Shown: piece after piece, positions 1-11,700 of the stretch
How positions within the stretch are numbered: position 1 is the stretch's first letter
Layout of the letters: the number at the start of each line of letters is the position of its first letter
Assembly: GCA_947311845.1 (NCBI GenBank)
Contig: CAMZMU010000107.1
Location: 20,144,359 to 20,208,358 of the forward strand
Length of the DNA stretch: 64,000 bases
Source of the DNA: Poa pratensis
Lineage: Eukaryota; Streptophyta; Magnoliopsida; Poales; Poaceae
Direction of reading: 5' to 3'
Translations under genes and position numbers: made by a program
The notes under the pieces: model-generated
Told to the model about the DNA's origin: nothing
Databases searched by the model: none
Seen by the model: only the letters and a program-made list of their open reading frames with translations

Positions 1-460
1 GCAACAAAGCAATGCTTGAGCAACAAAATTTTCATAATGGTGTTACCAAACCATGAAAAAAACTATTAGTAGTATTTTTAAACTAGTAATGCAAAAAAAA
101 TGCGTTTAAGTTTTTGAAAATACATACAACGAAAAATCCAAAAAAAAACACCAACTTGTAGCAAAACGCTAAAAAAACACTTTGCAGCATCTCTCTCACC
201 TGTGTTTACTTCACAACTAGTACTTCTCTTCAACAGTAGAGAGATGTCTGGATTTGTCTGCTTTCTCGCGTCTCCTTTTGCTCTGTCATGTATCTAGCAA
301 GACGAATGGTATCCTTGCTGACGCTGAAACCTTGAACATCTTTGCCATGTGATGAATATGCCATATTCCTTCTGCTCGAAAGCAGATCAAGCAGTTTAAA
401 TTCATAAACTTGAAACTCAAAGTGCAGCCTCTCCAAGAAAAACTCAAAGTGTAGACATCA
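1..460 (+). mobile_element. 3' part of an LTR (Ty3/gypsy element)
   Basis: This stretch lies directly upstream of a tRNA-Asp type primer-binding site and ends in CATCA, the expected CA terminus of an LTR. The following spacer (AGCTATTTTC) resembles the spacer after the 5' LTR of the gypsy element nested in the LINE further right. The LTR start lies outside the window. No second copy is present here, so the left extent and family cannot be confirmed. Confidence 0.5.
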
Positions 461-470
461 AGCTATTTTC

Positions 471-488
471 TGGCGCCGTTGCCGGGGA
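471..488 (+). other. Primer-binding site, tRNA-Asp type
   Basis: The sequence TGGCGCCGTTGCCGGGGA is complementary to the 3' end of plant tRNA-Asp and is the usual first-strand primer site of Athila-like gypsy elements in grasses. It lies 10 bases after the inferred LTR end and about 80 bases before the gag start, as expected for plus-strand orientation. Confidence 0.75.
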
Positions 489-570
489 GGTAAGTGTTGG
501 AAGGTATCTCCTTTAGATTCTGCAATTATTTCTTTTTGTTTCTTGTTTTTATTTTCACTAGTTAGGCTTA

Positions 571-2838
571 ATGGAAAACAACAAAAAAATTAGAGATCTT
601 TATGAACTTTATATTGAATTAGGACATGATGCTTTTGAAGAGAAAATTAAAAAACCTATGGAGGCTTGTTTGCATAATAGTGGTAGTAATGTTATTAGTA
701 TAAATTCTTTGGACACCATTATTGCTAAGGCTGTGGAAAAGCCTAAGCTTGGGGAAGCTAGCTTATATGAAAATAAATTTTTTTGCTCCTCAGCTATGGA
801 GGAATTATTTTGCCTTGATAATGCTTTGTCTCCAATATGTGATAATTCTAATGATGTTTGTGATATTCCAAATCCACCTGTTGAAAGTATTTCTTTTAAA
901 ATACCTATAAAAATTGTTGAAAGGGTTATGAATGATCAGTATGCAGGGGATGGATCAATCCATCCAAGTGCTCACTTGTCGAAACTTACAGAACTTTGTG
1001 AGTTATTTAAGGTTGCAGGTTTATCAAGAGAAAATGTCATGAGGAAACTATTTCCATTGTCACTTAAGGACAAAGCAAAGGAATGGTATAGGTTGCTGGA
1101 TGAACAACCTTCGAATTGGAAACAGCTTGAATCTCTCTTTTACTCTAAATTTTATCCTCTTCATGAAGTGCATCTAGATAGGAATTACATTTATAATTTT
1201 TACCCTCATGATGGAGAAAGCATTGCTCAAGCTTGGGGAAGGCTCAAAACATTAATACTCAATTGTCCTAACCATGAGCTTTCTGAGGAAATAATTGTTA
1301 CTAATTTTTATGCAAGGCTTTCAGGTCATTACAAGGATTATGTAGATGCATGTTCACATGGTTCTTTCACAAGCAAGAAGGTTGAAGCTAGATGGTATCT
1401 TCTTGAAAGAATTCAAAACAATGCTGGGGATTGGGAGAATGACAAAGGTAAAGAATCAGGTATAAACTATGAATATGATTGCATTAAGTCTTTCGTTGAA
1501 ACTGCTAGTTTTCAAGAGCTTAGTGCTAAATATGGTCTTGATTCTCAAATTATTGTTGATTGTTTTAGAACCTTTGCTTCTCATATTAATGTTCCTAAAG
1601 AAAATTGGGACGTGTATCATGAACCTTTCAAAGACACTTGCATGGAAAATGAAATTGTTGTTAATGATTGCAATAAACATGCTCAAACTTCTGAAAATAC
1701 TATTTCCTATAAGCAAGTTAATTTTTGTGGAATGCATAGACCTTGTGGAATTAATCAAATCGAAGATGAATATTGTATCTATCATAGGAATGAAAAAACT
1801 AGATCATGGTACAAGGCTCTAAGAGATCTTGGTGAAAAAGTTTGTGACCTCCATCCTTTTATTTGTGAACTTTGCTATGAAGTGGGTCATTTTAATTTTC
1901 AATGTTCAGGTCATGATAATAGCCTTTCGAATCCAATTACTGCAAATTTGTATTGTGATAACATGATCACTCCTAATCAACATGATGAACTTACATTATT
2001 TTTGGGGTGTGAAGAGTTATCAAGAAAAACTTCCTTGTTAGATATGAGTGATCTTGATATGAATAGTGTGTTGCATGGATGTTATCTCTATTGTGTTAAT
2101 AATTGCCATGCTAACACCTACATACAAAATATTATAAAGGATGAGACTTTACCAAAGTATGACAGGACTAATGTGTGTTTTGTTCTCATTAATGAAAGAG
2201 AGGAATCCCCCCAAGTTTCTTCCATTGTCTCTAATACTAAACCAGGTTATGTGGAGAAGCTTCCTTTCAAGCCTCTCCCTCCTAAAGAGGAAAAGAAGAA
2301 GAAAAAGGGAACGAGGAAGAAGAAGAAGAGGAGTAAAAGGAGAGAGGAAACGGTATCTTCTCCCAAACTTGTTGCTCCTGTTACAATTGATACTTTTAAT
2401 TCTGAATTCGATGATTCTGAACTTGGTGATGAACCTATGCCTGTTATTTATATTAGTGATCATGATTGGGAAAAGCACACTTCTTTTGATATTGAAGATC
2501 TCAGGGACACTAATTCTAAAAATGATGATGTTAATAATTGCTATACTATTAGTACTATCCATGTTTCTTCCCATGATGATATAGAAAGCTCTAAGCTTGG
2601 GGATGAGGTGTTTGAAAATCCTTTTGCTAGTAATAATTATATATCTGAGACCTCTCCTCCTAGTGATGTGTTTGAAAATCCTTTTGCTACTGATGATTAT
2701 ATGTTTGATACATCTCCTTCTAGGAAAAGTGATGATATGTTTACAGATGAACACACTTTGGAAGATAACTATTCTATTGCTTATGATGATACTATGCCTC
2801 CAGTCTTTGATAATTATTATAAGAATGCTATGACATAG
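571..2838 (+). CDS. Gag polyprotein of a Ty3/gypsy retrotransposon
   Basis: This is an open 755-codon frame. Residues about 130-275 resemble the retrotransposon gag (capsid) domain, with the segments LKDKAKEWYRLL and YDHP-like YPHDGESIAQAWGRLK. A CCHC zinc knuckle (CELCYEVGHFNFQC) sits at residues 432-445, as expected of a nucleocapsid. A lysine/arginine-rich block covers about 572-594 and is followed by a long acidic tail in which a VFENPFA motif occurs twice. No protease, RT or integrase follows, so this is a gag-only remnant or non-autonomous element. The start is the first ATG after the primer site. A frameshift at the TAG end separates it from further matching coding sequence. It is a mobile-element protein, not a host gene; the exact family is uncertain. 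Confidence 0.8.
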   Translation: MENNKKIRDLYELYIELGHDAFEEKIKKPMEACLHNSGSNVISINSLDTIIAKAVEKPKLGEASLYENKFFCSSAMEELFCLDNALSPICDNSNDVCDIPNPPVESISFKIPIKIVERVMNDQYAGDGSIHPSAHLSKLTELCELFKVAGLSRENVMRKLFPLSLKDKAKEWYRLLDEQPSNWKQLESLFYSKFYPLHEVHLDRNYIYNFYPHDGESIAQAWGRLKTLILNCPNHELSEEIIVTNFYARLSGHYKDYVDACSHGSFTSKKVEARWYLLERIQNNAGDWENDKGKESGINYEYDCIKSFVETASFQELSAKYGLDSQIIVDCFRTFASHINVPKENWDVYHEPFKDTCMENEIVVNDCNKHAQTSENTISYKQVNFCGMHRPCGINQIEDEYCIYHRNEKTRSWYKALRDLGEKVCDLHPFICELCYEVGHFNFQCSGHDNSLSNPITANLYCDNMITPNQHDELTLFLGCEELSRKTSLLDMSDLDMNSVLHGCYLYCVNNCHANTYIQNIIKDETLPKYDRTNVCFVLINEREESPQVSSIVSNTKPGYVEKLPFKPLPPKEEKKKKKGTRKKKKRSKRREETVSSPKLVAPVTIDTFNSEFDDSELGDEPMPVIYISDHDWEKHTSFDIEDLRDTNSKNDDVNNCYTISTIHVSSHDDIESSKLGDEVFENPFASNNYISETSPPSDVFENPFATDDYMFDTSPSRKSDDMFTDEHTLEDNYSIAYDDTMPPVFDNYYKNAMT

Positions 2839-3180
2839 GTTATAATTACAATCATCCTCATGAAACTTGTCATAGTTATGGAGGGATTACCCAAAACCAT
2901 CCCTTTAATATACAACTTGTCTATCATGTTAGAGTTCTTTATGATGATCCTGCTCCCATTGTTATTAAGGAGAAGAACTTTTCTTGTGTGGAAAATATGA
3001 TACTTTTGTGCATATGAATCATGGTAAGAATGTTTCATGTGATGGTTATATTGTGGATTTTATCAATGATCCTACTGAAAGTTTTTATGAGAGAGGGAGA
3101 CATGGATTCATAGTGGTGTATTTTCAGAAGCATATCAAAGAAATCCTATGCCTAAAGCTTGTCACCCATTTGGAGATAGT
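2839..3180 (+). pseudogene. Frameshifted continuation of the gypsy gag
   Basis: Past the gag stop, gag-like coding continues in a shifted frame (YNYNHPHETCHSYGG) and then, after about 2985, in a third frame (FVHMNHGKNVSCDGYIVDF). The same Asp/Asn/Tyr-rich style suggests the original protein was longer and has suffered two small indels. The coding signal stops where copia LTR sequence begins, near 3181. Confidence 0.55.
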
Positions 3181-3822
3181 GGTCAAGTGAAGATGTGCCT
3201 AAGAGAGGCTCTCCCATAGTGGTGTATGGGGAGCGATATGTGAGTCTTCACCAAGCAAAGCGCAATCAAGAAAGGTGGTTCACTTGAAGAGATCAAGATC
3301 GTCATCATCTAGCTCAAGTGGTTTGCGCAAGGAAAAAGTATGATCTTGATAGGGTTTCTATTTTTACCGGTCTCATTGTGTTAGTGGGAGACCGGGTTAT
3401 AGGATAGACGGCGTACTATCAAGAGGGGCTCTCAATTGAGTAACTTGATCGCATCTTTGTGGAGAGCTCAAACCTTTGCATACTTGGCATATCATCTTTC
3501 TTGGTTCTTATTTGGCTTTTATCCATGTGAGAATTTAGAGCTTGTGTTCATCTCCATACCAAGCTCTAGTTCATCAAAAACGGATTTTATATGCATATCT
3601 TGTGTCGTTTTTTATGTTGGAGGTTTTACCGGTTTGTCTTTTATAGAGAGGTCTTAACTTTCCTCATTTGGTCTCCTCCTCACATGATGGACTATGATGT
3701 TTCTCTGCATGATCTTTAAGATCTCTTCGTTGAGATTCCAACGAGCCCAAGATCATCAAAATCGGAGTCCGGATGAAATTGTTATGTTCGTTTTCGTGTT
3801 GGTTGTTTCTACAGTTTTTCTA

Positions 3823-4132
3823 GGGCGGAGTATCCGGTGTAAACACACCGGAGTCTCCGCCCTGGGTCAGAAATCTGATTATTTCGAGCTGTGCCTTTTG
3901 GGGTGTGCTCACAACGTACCGGAGTCTCCGGACTCAGGGGTACCGGAGTTTTCGGCCTGCCGGTTTTGGCTCTTACGCCCCCATGGACGGCGCTCTCGGT
4001 ATAGAGGCCGGAAGTGGGCCGGAAGTGCCCCGGAGACTTCAGCGTCTCTGGTCAGACCGGAGTCTCCGCCCCCCAGGACCGGAGTCTCCACCCGGGCCGG
4101 AGTCTCCGGCCTCCCGGACCGGAGTCTCCGGT
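3823..4132 (+). repeat. Palindromic CCGGAGTCTCCGG array in LTR
   Basis: About eight full or partial copies of the palindrome CCGGAGTCTCCGG (variants ending in CCGCC, CCACC or CCGGTG) are spaced irregularly here, just upstream of a TATA box. The related LTR at 39537 has a different palindrome array at the same relative position. Confidence 0.8.
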
Positions 4133-4169
4133 GTTATTTTTCCTGCAACGGCTCTTTTTTCGTGGGACC

Positions 4170-4178
4170 TATAAAAGG
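4170..4178 (+). promoter_or_regulatory. TATA box of the copia LTR
   Basis: TATAAAAGG lies directly after the palindrome array and before a pyrimidine-rich stretch, a plausible core promoter at the U3/R boundary. The matching position in the second LTR copy reads TATTTAAG (40876-40883). Confidence 0.55.
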
Positions 4179-4426
4179 CCCCCTTCTTCCCCAAATTGAC
4201 CAGCTCTTGCAAGCACGAAATTTCCCCCTCTCTCACCTCCATTGTTGACCTTGGAAATCTTGCCCCTCTCCCAATTCCTCCCATGATTCTTGCATATCTT
4301 TGAGGGAAAAGTGAGAGGAGATCTAGATCTACATTTCCACCAATCCATCTCTCCTCTAAGTGAAGGAAGCCTTTCGATCTAGATCTTGGAGTTCCATTTG
4401 TTGAGTTCTTTTTGTTCTTCCTATCT

Positions 4427-4427
<1 letters not shown>

Positions 4428-4459
<32 letters not shown>
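4428..4459. repeat. 32-base C homopolymer
   Basis: An uninterrupted C run sits in the LTR fragment. The second LTR copy has no such run at the matching place, so it expanded in this copy. Its exact length may be unreliable because long C runs are hard to sequence. Confidence 0.9.
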
Positions 4460-5158
4460 ACAAGAATTAGTTGCTTTTGGTGGGATTTGAGAGTGAAGGA
4501 TTTGAGCACTTGTGCTCTTGCCATTTCTTTTGTGCATCGGTTTGTGCTCTCCACGAGGATTCGTGGAAGTGAATGTTGTGAGCTTATTACTCTTGGGTCT
4601 TAATTTGGACCCTAGACGCCATTGTGGTGGTTCAGACCTCTTGTGGTCAATTGTAGCTTTTCGGGAGCCCCCAATTCAGTTGTGGGTGTGTGCCCCGGAT
4701 CGTTGTTGTAAAGGCTCCAGATTCCGCCTTGAAGGATTCCGATAGTGAAAGGTGAACCAATCCTTTGTGGTGCGGTTCATCGGAGAAGAAGGTGAGACCA
4801 ACCTGTTGTGGTGGTCTCACACCTCTCCAACGATACGTACTCCCCTAAAAAGGAGGAACTCGAGAAACATCATCGTCTTCGTGTGCCTCAGTTATTTCTA
4901 TACCCGAGCTCTTACTTATGCACTTTACATTGTGATAGCCTTTGTGCTTGAAGTATTCTATTGCTATCTTTGTTGCTTGTCTTGCTTAGCATAATTTGTT
5001 GGTGCACATAGGTGAGCCTACTGTATTTAGGTTGTTGGCTTGTTAATTTAAACACCTAGTTTTATTCCGCAATTATGAAGCCTAAACCGGAAAAGTCTTA
5101 ATCGCCTATTCACCCCCACCCCCCCCCCCCCTCCCCTCTAGCGACATCCTGTCCTTTC

Positions 5159-5448
5159 AATGTTCCCTTTGATCCTCCTCCCCCAGGAGTTGTTGTTGCT
5201 GCTAGTTTAAGTTTTTTTTTTATTGACTCTTCGTCCTGGATGTCAGCTTATTATTGTCATCCTCCCTTTGCTTGTTCTCATTCTCCTCCAGGGCTGTTCC
5301 ATAGGGCAAGCAAACAGGGCGACGGCCTGAGAGACTATTATATTATTATCTATTTTTCATGTATAAGAGACTATTGACCATCTATAAATAACAAAAAAAT
5401 CACCTTTTGTTTACATTAACAATTGACACGACATAGCAATATGATATA
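5159..5448. other. Spacer without recognised content
   Basis: A short pyrimidine-rich then AT-rich stretch between the LTR fragment and the first MITE. I see no coding signal or repeat that I recognise. Confidence 0.6.
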
Positions 5449-5706
5449 CTCACTCTGTTCCTTGATGTAAGGTGTATAGTTTTTCAGAAAAATTCCAAAA
5501 TGTATGGTATAATGAGATGTATGGATAATTTTACCCATCCAAAATGAATCCTAATTTATAGGGTGTACTGTTTTCAATTTGTGTCTATTAGGAACTAATA
5601 TCTCCCAATTTTTTCCAAAAAAAATGAGTACACACCGTATGCCAAATACCCATATCTTAATATTCGTGCAGAAAACTATACACCCTACATTCAGGAATGG
5701 AGGGAG
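5449..5706. mobile_element. Stowaway-type MITE (Tc1/mariner)
   Basis: The ends are long imperfect inverted repeats: the left reads CTCACTCTGTTCCTTGATG and the right, inverted, reads CTCCCTCCATTCCTGAATG, both continuing into a shared GGTGTATAGTTTT stretch. TA dinucleotides flank both ends as target duplication. The length of 258 bp and the CTCCCTCC terminus fit grass Stowaway elements. There is no coding capacity. Confidence 0.85.
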
Positions 5707-5708
5707 TA

Positions 5709-7770
5709 CCACATAAGAACAAACAAATTATATCATCGACGGTAATTTAACTTGGCTTCTATTCTCCCACGTGAATACGCTTGATATATTTTCAATGCTT
5801 ATTCATGCAGAATTTTTTATTCAAAAACTACCGAATCAATTCTATTCAAAGACACATTCTATATAATAATTGAATATGTGTGCGCGATAGTAAATCACAT
5901 AATATTTTATGTTTGTCAGTAATTACTATAAGCAATGCTAGTTTAGTAACAAGTATAAATCATCATCATATTATCAACTTATTACTAAATCTGTGGTAAC
6001 TTGTAAGACACATTTGACCAAGTAAAAAAATGATCATTTGAATTGTTCAGCATACATTTCAGAAGTTCCTAATTATTTTCTTACATAACCATACTCTACA
6101 CACTTCTACTAAGATATTTTCTAGGTTGTATGCATTGGAATCTCTATCAAAATATTTAATAATACTAAAAATAGATAAGAAGATCAACACAATAATATAC
6201 ATATGCTAAAGAATCCATCAACTGTAAAAACATCAAGGAGTCGTGTTTTTTTTTTCCTTTTTTGACATTTAAGATGATTTTGTATCTTGTGAAGAAAATA
6301 TGTCACAATAGATAAAACCCTTTGCATAACTTAGATAAATTTTTGACAATACACATTAAAACTATAGATAATGGGAGTCAATTTAAAAAATATTATATGG
6401 TTAACAATGGTAATTAATATACAATATATATGTTAAACCCATAATATGGTGGGAAGAACTAAGAAAGTATAAAGTCAAGTGTAATTATATTTATTTAACT
6501 CATCTCTCTGTATTGATGAGAAGAGCCTTGTTATTTGCCACAGTTGACTCCATAGTCTGATTGTGGTCTTCACCCGGCAGTGCTCGTCTCATAGTCTAGA
6601 ATAGCACTCTATCGAGCCATGATAGAAACACAAGATGAATATATAGCAGCTTTAGATTCAAATAGTCTGCTTTCAACTTCTTGAGGAAATGTTTCAAATC
6701 TTCCGGAAGTAAGTTTGTTGATCTTTTTCGTGTCTTCTCTCCACATATCCGACATACGGTCATAAAGATTCAGGAAATCCTCCTGACCAGGATCCAATAT
6801 GTAGTAGTTGATCTCCTACATCACATATTTCCTTGTCTTCGTATTTATCAATAGACTTCCCTCTTCTAAAGCTTCAAGAAGTGCTTAAACTTGTAAGAGT
6901 TGATTTTGATTTCTAATTTTGTGATGATGTTGAACTATGTTACGTATGTATTTGTTAAATCAGATTTGTTTTTTTTTTCGCAAAAAAAAATCAGATTTGT
7001 TTTTGTGATCATATCATATGTATATGGTATGTATGTCCAAAGTACTAGATGGAGGGGCAAGAGTACAAACTGATTTTAGTGGCCCATTTATGGACTCTGC
7101 TAGAGAAGACATCTCCTTACTCTCAAAAATCTTCCCTCCCTAGTCCTTTAACCTCTTTTAGGGGTTCAAAGTACAAGGGGACTACAAGAGATGCTCTGAG
7201 CATATATGCGTGACAGCATAGATGTTGTGGTACATTGCCAAACACCCAATGGACGGGGTATGTTGCCAAGATTGATTTGGCATTGTACTACCGTGTCCTC
7301 TTTTTTTTCGCATGCAGCATCCCATTCAACTAGGAAGCCATGGTCACGAGATGTCGAGCTGCTACTAACTTACAGTGGAGATCACACCCAGGTTTTGTGC
7401 AATCTGTTGGGTCGTCACCGAAAGGCACAGTAGTCAAACTATATGATCGGTTTACTAATGTATACCAACTAGAAGTTTAGGTGTAGTAGCAATAAAGTAG
7501 TGTTTTCGATTGAACATCAAATGTGTGTCCCGGGTTAGGAGCACCACAATATTTTCTGCTTTACACATGGCACAAGAGCCAATGCATTTTCCTGAATCTC
7601 AGGTCGTCGTCTATGCATCGCTCTTAGCGAGCGTTGTGCTCGACTCGCCCACGAATCGTCGGCACGCTCCACTACCTGGGCCATCCCATTTATTTTTACC
7701 TTTTTTCCTTTTTGTTTTGATGTTATTTTCTTTCATTTTCAGTTTTTGGATAAATATGTGAATAATTGTT
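5709..7770. other. AT-rich spacer, no gene recognised
   Basis: About 2 kb of AT-rich sequence with only short chance open frames. The 62-codon minus frame at 6609-6797 and the plus frame at 7206-7433 have no motif I recognise and no partner exons. Confidence 0.6.
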
Positions 7771-8100
7771 TGAAGACATGAATTATTTTTGAAAAATGCT
7801 GATTTTGAAAATGATTCAGATTTAAAAAATGTTTATCTTTTGAAATTGTTTAGATTTTGAAAATTCTTCATTTAAAAAAAATCATTTTTTAAAATGGTCC
7901 ACATTAGGAAAAATGTTCATTTTTAGAATAGTTCATACTTAAAAAATGTTCATTTCTGAAAATGGTTCATATATGAAAAAAATTCATTTTGAAAATGGTT
8001 CAGCGTTTGAAAAATGTTCATTTTTTAAAATGGTTTAGATTTGAAAAAAGTTTAGATTTATAAAAAGTTCATTTTTGAAAAAAGTTCAGATTTAATATAT
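7771..8100. repeat. Degenerate AT-rich tandem repeat
   Basis: Roughly nine degenerate units built on GAAAATGTTCATTTTTGAAAA alternating with TGGTTCAGATTT, with a period of about 35 bases, end in a short (TA)n run. The units are too diverged to fix borders. Confidence 0.65.
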
Positions 8101-8729
8101 ATATATAGTCTTTAAACACCCTTTTGAAAATTACCAAAAACTAAAAAGGAAAACAAAAACGTAAAACACAAAAGAAACAAAAGCAGACAAAGAAGACAGA
8201 AAAATGAAACAAGAAAAAGAAAGAAGAAAAAACGAAAAATGAAAAACAAAATAGCCAAAATGGGCCGACCATGGCGCATGCCGCTGGGGGTGAGGCAGTA
8301 CTCCAACTCGCAAGGAGCGATGTAGAGTGCTCGGGGTATTCACCGGCCACAACACCAAGGCAATGACAAATTTTGCCGTCACAATTAGCATTTTTCTAAG
8401 GGAGTTTAACTCTGCATAACAGCATAAATTGGGTCGATTTGGTTATCCGCGTGCATTTGCATTAGTTTCTAAATCAGGCCCATGGGAGCCAGGATAGCCT
8501 GATGCAAAAAATAAAACATGTTGTCAATTCAGTTTGGTCGCCAGCAGAAAAAACTGAGGGAATCTTCTCGGTTTCGTGTTGTGTGCTGGGTTAGCTCGCT
8601 GGAAAATGTTGATTTATCCATTCTTCTGGGGCTTGGTTGAGAACTATTTTTAGGTGTGAGCATGGCTGAGAGCCTCTCAGAGCCCTTGCATATAACCGAC
8701 CAACATGAAAAGTGAAAAAATGCATTCCT
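8101..8729. other. Spacer left of the LINE
   Basis: An A-rich stretch followed by unique-looking sequence that served as the LINE target. No gene is recognised. The short frames on the minus strand at 8112-8391 come from low-complexity phenylalanine-rich sequence. Confidence 0.55.
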
Positions 8730-8778
8730 AACAAATTTCGTAGGAGCCACAAATCCGCCAGCTAGAGGACAAAGCCAG

Positions 8779-11700
8779 ATGACGAGACGAGGCGATAGCG
8801 ATAGCGATCGCCCTGGCGGGAGATTCTGGGCGATCAGCGGCGAGCAGAGCGAGGATGAGGCCGAGCTCTCCGACGAGGCCTTCGCCGAGGAGGAGCATAC
8901 CCCGCCGGTCGCGACTCTCGCTGATGCTCTTCTCTGCGCGAAGGTGCGGCGGAGCAAACAGAGAAAGGGGAGGAAGGAGGAGCTACAGAGGATCGAGCGG
9001 AAGCTCCGGGCAGAGGTGCGCAGGAGATCAGCGCTCTCGGCGGAGGCGCCCCCCTTCGTACTGGCACGCGCGACCGCGGCTCCAGCGATCGTTGACGGTT
9101 ATCCTTCGAACCGAGATTCCGATGGTGATTCCGATTGGTTTCAAATCGTTCATGGTAGACCTATTCGAGTTCCTCGCATGGATTCCTTGGAGTCGGACAG
9201 GGGACGGGATGATGCTAGGTCGTCGCGGTGGAGCCTCGGCTCGCCGTCGGCGAACCTGCCTTCCCGATCACCGGCGAGACAGATAGGAAATTCAGGGGAC
9301 GATGTGGTAGTTGGTGCGGGCCGCAACAGGATCTCAATTCGAACCTACTCTGGCTAGGGAGCCCAGGATGGAGTTGGTGGAGGCGAAACTACTCCGGCTA
9401 GGGTTTCCATGCCGCACAAGCTGGATCCCAAACCAGGACTCGTTTTCTCTCTCCACTATTCGCACATCTCTGGTGTTCTCCACCGATTGTTAGCGAGGCA
9501 CCTGTGAGGGACTTGGATCGAGAGGAGATCGTTCCGCTGCGACAAACGGAGAAGATGCAAGGGGGAGGAGGTGGAGGTGGTCCTGGAGGCGGTCAGGGTG
9601 ATGGCTTTCGCGGAGGCAACGCCGGCGGCGGTGGCTTCTAGGGAGGCGGTGCTAGCAGTGGTTAGGGACCAGGCTTCCATGGCGGTGGAGGTGGCTACGG
9701 CCCCAATCCGAACTTCCGCAACAACCCTCCTCCACGACAGTTCAATCAAGGTAACTTCCAGAACAACAATTACAGAGGTCAGGGCTACAATCAGAACCCC
9801 AATTATAGAGGACAGAACCCCAATTACCAGTATCAGAACAGGAATTCCTATGGAGACTCGAGAGGTTTAGTTGGACAGAACAACAAAAATCGCTCAGTGT
9901 CAGCTGAGTCTGGCATACCACAATCTGGTGGTCAGAACAAGCAGGAAGATTTTCAATATGTAGCCAAATCAGCCGCAACCAGTTCAGGTGGAGGTTCAAC
10001 TGCGGTTCAGAAAGATGCTGGGACTGAAAAAGGAGCGGAAGGAAGTGGTGCGAAGCTCCAATGTCATCGTTGCTAGGAACATGGGGAATATTACTAAAGA
10101 TTGCAAGGCTGATGTGGTGTGTGTTAATTGCGACAAGGAATCTCACATCTCCTCCAGATGTGCTTGGCTGCATCAGAGAAAACCTGTGGCGACCTTTGTG
10201 GGCTTTGGAGGAGAAGAGGACTGGGATGCTTCGTTGCTGAACATGCGAATGAATCCACATCATGTCAGAAAGGAAAGGCTACTGCACTGATAAAAATCAA
10301 AGATGGCGCTGATATTCAAGTGACTGCAAAGAAGCTTGAACTAGGTCTAGCCAGCACATACCCGTGGAGGTGGGCTTGGAAAGCTAAAGAAGTTGCCACT
10401 GGAGCTTTCCTAGTGGAATTTCCATCTGCAGCAAAAATTTCAGAAGCTGAGATATATGACTGGGTGCCTCTGAAGAAGATCAACACAATGGTAAACATAA
10501 AACTCTGGACAGATGAGTCACTAGCAGCTGGCAAGCTTACCACTGTCTGGGTGATAGCAAAGGGAGTTCCAAAAACTCTGAAGAATTTTCATGGACTGTG
10601 CGAGGTAGGCTCTACACTGGGCTTGCACTTAGAAGCAGATATGGAAAACCTGAAGAAGACGGGACAGGTGAGACTGAAAGTCGGAGTGGTCAATCACCTG
10701 AAGATTCCAAAATGGACACAGATCACTGATGCACCTAAAATGCATCTACTTTTCCAAGCACTTTGCTTCATAATTTGCTCCGGAATCTTCCCATATTTGA
10801 ATAAACCTGCTGAATCTGACGTTGTTTTTAGCAAAGTCTCGTTTCTGGTTATTTTTGCAGGAAATTAAATCGGGGAAAAATACCACGTCATTTTTTATGG
10901 AAAAGGAGGACAACGTGCAAAGGATGGACACGAGGAAGCGCCGGAGGCCCAAAAGAGGGCCCCACGCTGCCAGATCCTTGGGCCGCGTGGGCCCACCTAA
11001 CTGGAGCCTCGGGTGCCGCCTCTCCTTCGGCTTTTCGCGTACCCCCTCATATATACGAAAAAGTGGGTGCCCTAAGAGGAAGAGAGCTTTCGCGAAACAC
11101 ACCGTCGCCGCCACCACATCTTCGTTTTCGGAGACAGATTGTTCCAGGATTTCTCCTCCGGTGGAGGGATCCGGAGACCGTCTTCACCGCCTTCATCTCC
11201 ATCGACCATGAGCTCCCTCTCCATCACCATGTGTGAGTAGTCCGCTGTAGGCATGTGAGGTGGATGGGGATTGGATGAGATTGATCATGTAATGATACCC
11301 GTTGTTCGAGATCTTAGGGGTTTATCTTGAGGATATTTTTGTATTGTGTTGATGCACTTATGCTATACTTAATGCTTGTTACTAGGGCCCGAGTGGCATG
11401 ATTTCAGTACTGAATTTATTTTGCTTCATCATATAATTGAGTTTGGTATTTATCTGCAAAGTGTATCACCTGCTATTATGTTGAACCTGCGAACCCTAAA
11501 AGTGACAGTATAGGGAAAACAAGGGGGAGATGTTTTAGTTTGAGGATTCTATGTGTTCATGAAGTGTTAATGCGTTGTTTCGGGCTATTCGAAAGGGTAG
11601 ACCTTAATTACCTGTAGTTCCAAGTTGGCCCCGGTGAAATGGCAGGTAGGACAATAGATGTTGTGCAAATTCTCTTGGTTAGTACGCACAACTATTTACG

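Larger units (their letters stand above)
3181..5158 (+). mobile_element. 5'-truncated LTR of a Maximus/SIRE-like Ty1/copia family
   Basis: From about 3187 the sequence runs collinear with the complete LTR at 39537-41845: the same GTGAAGATGTGCCTAA start of homology, the same box around 3370-3420, and the same tail of C-rich sequence, CTCTAG-CGACATCCT and a TTTCA end. About 450 bases of the 5' LTR end are missing, and no primer site or gag follows. It is therefore a fragment of an LTR rather than a solo LTR with intact ends. The family name rests on the LTR style and on the gag that follows the second copy. Confidence 0.7.

Noticed and set aside
2149..2754. A 201-codon minus-strand frame
   Set aside because: It is the antisense shadow of the Asp/Lys-rich gag tail.
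3823..4132. CRISPR-like array of short repeats with spacers
   Set aside because: Units are variable, irregularly spaced palindromes inside a plant LTR, with no cas genes and a eukaryotic context.
8112..8391. Phe/Leu-rich membrane-protein-like frames on the minus strand
   Set aside because: They come from an A/G-rich low-complexity stretch read in three frames; the hydrophobic look is compositional.
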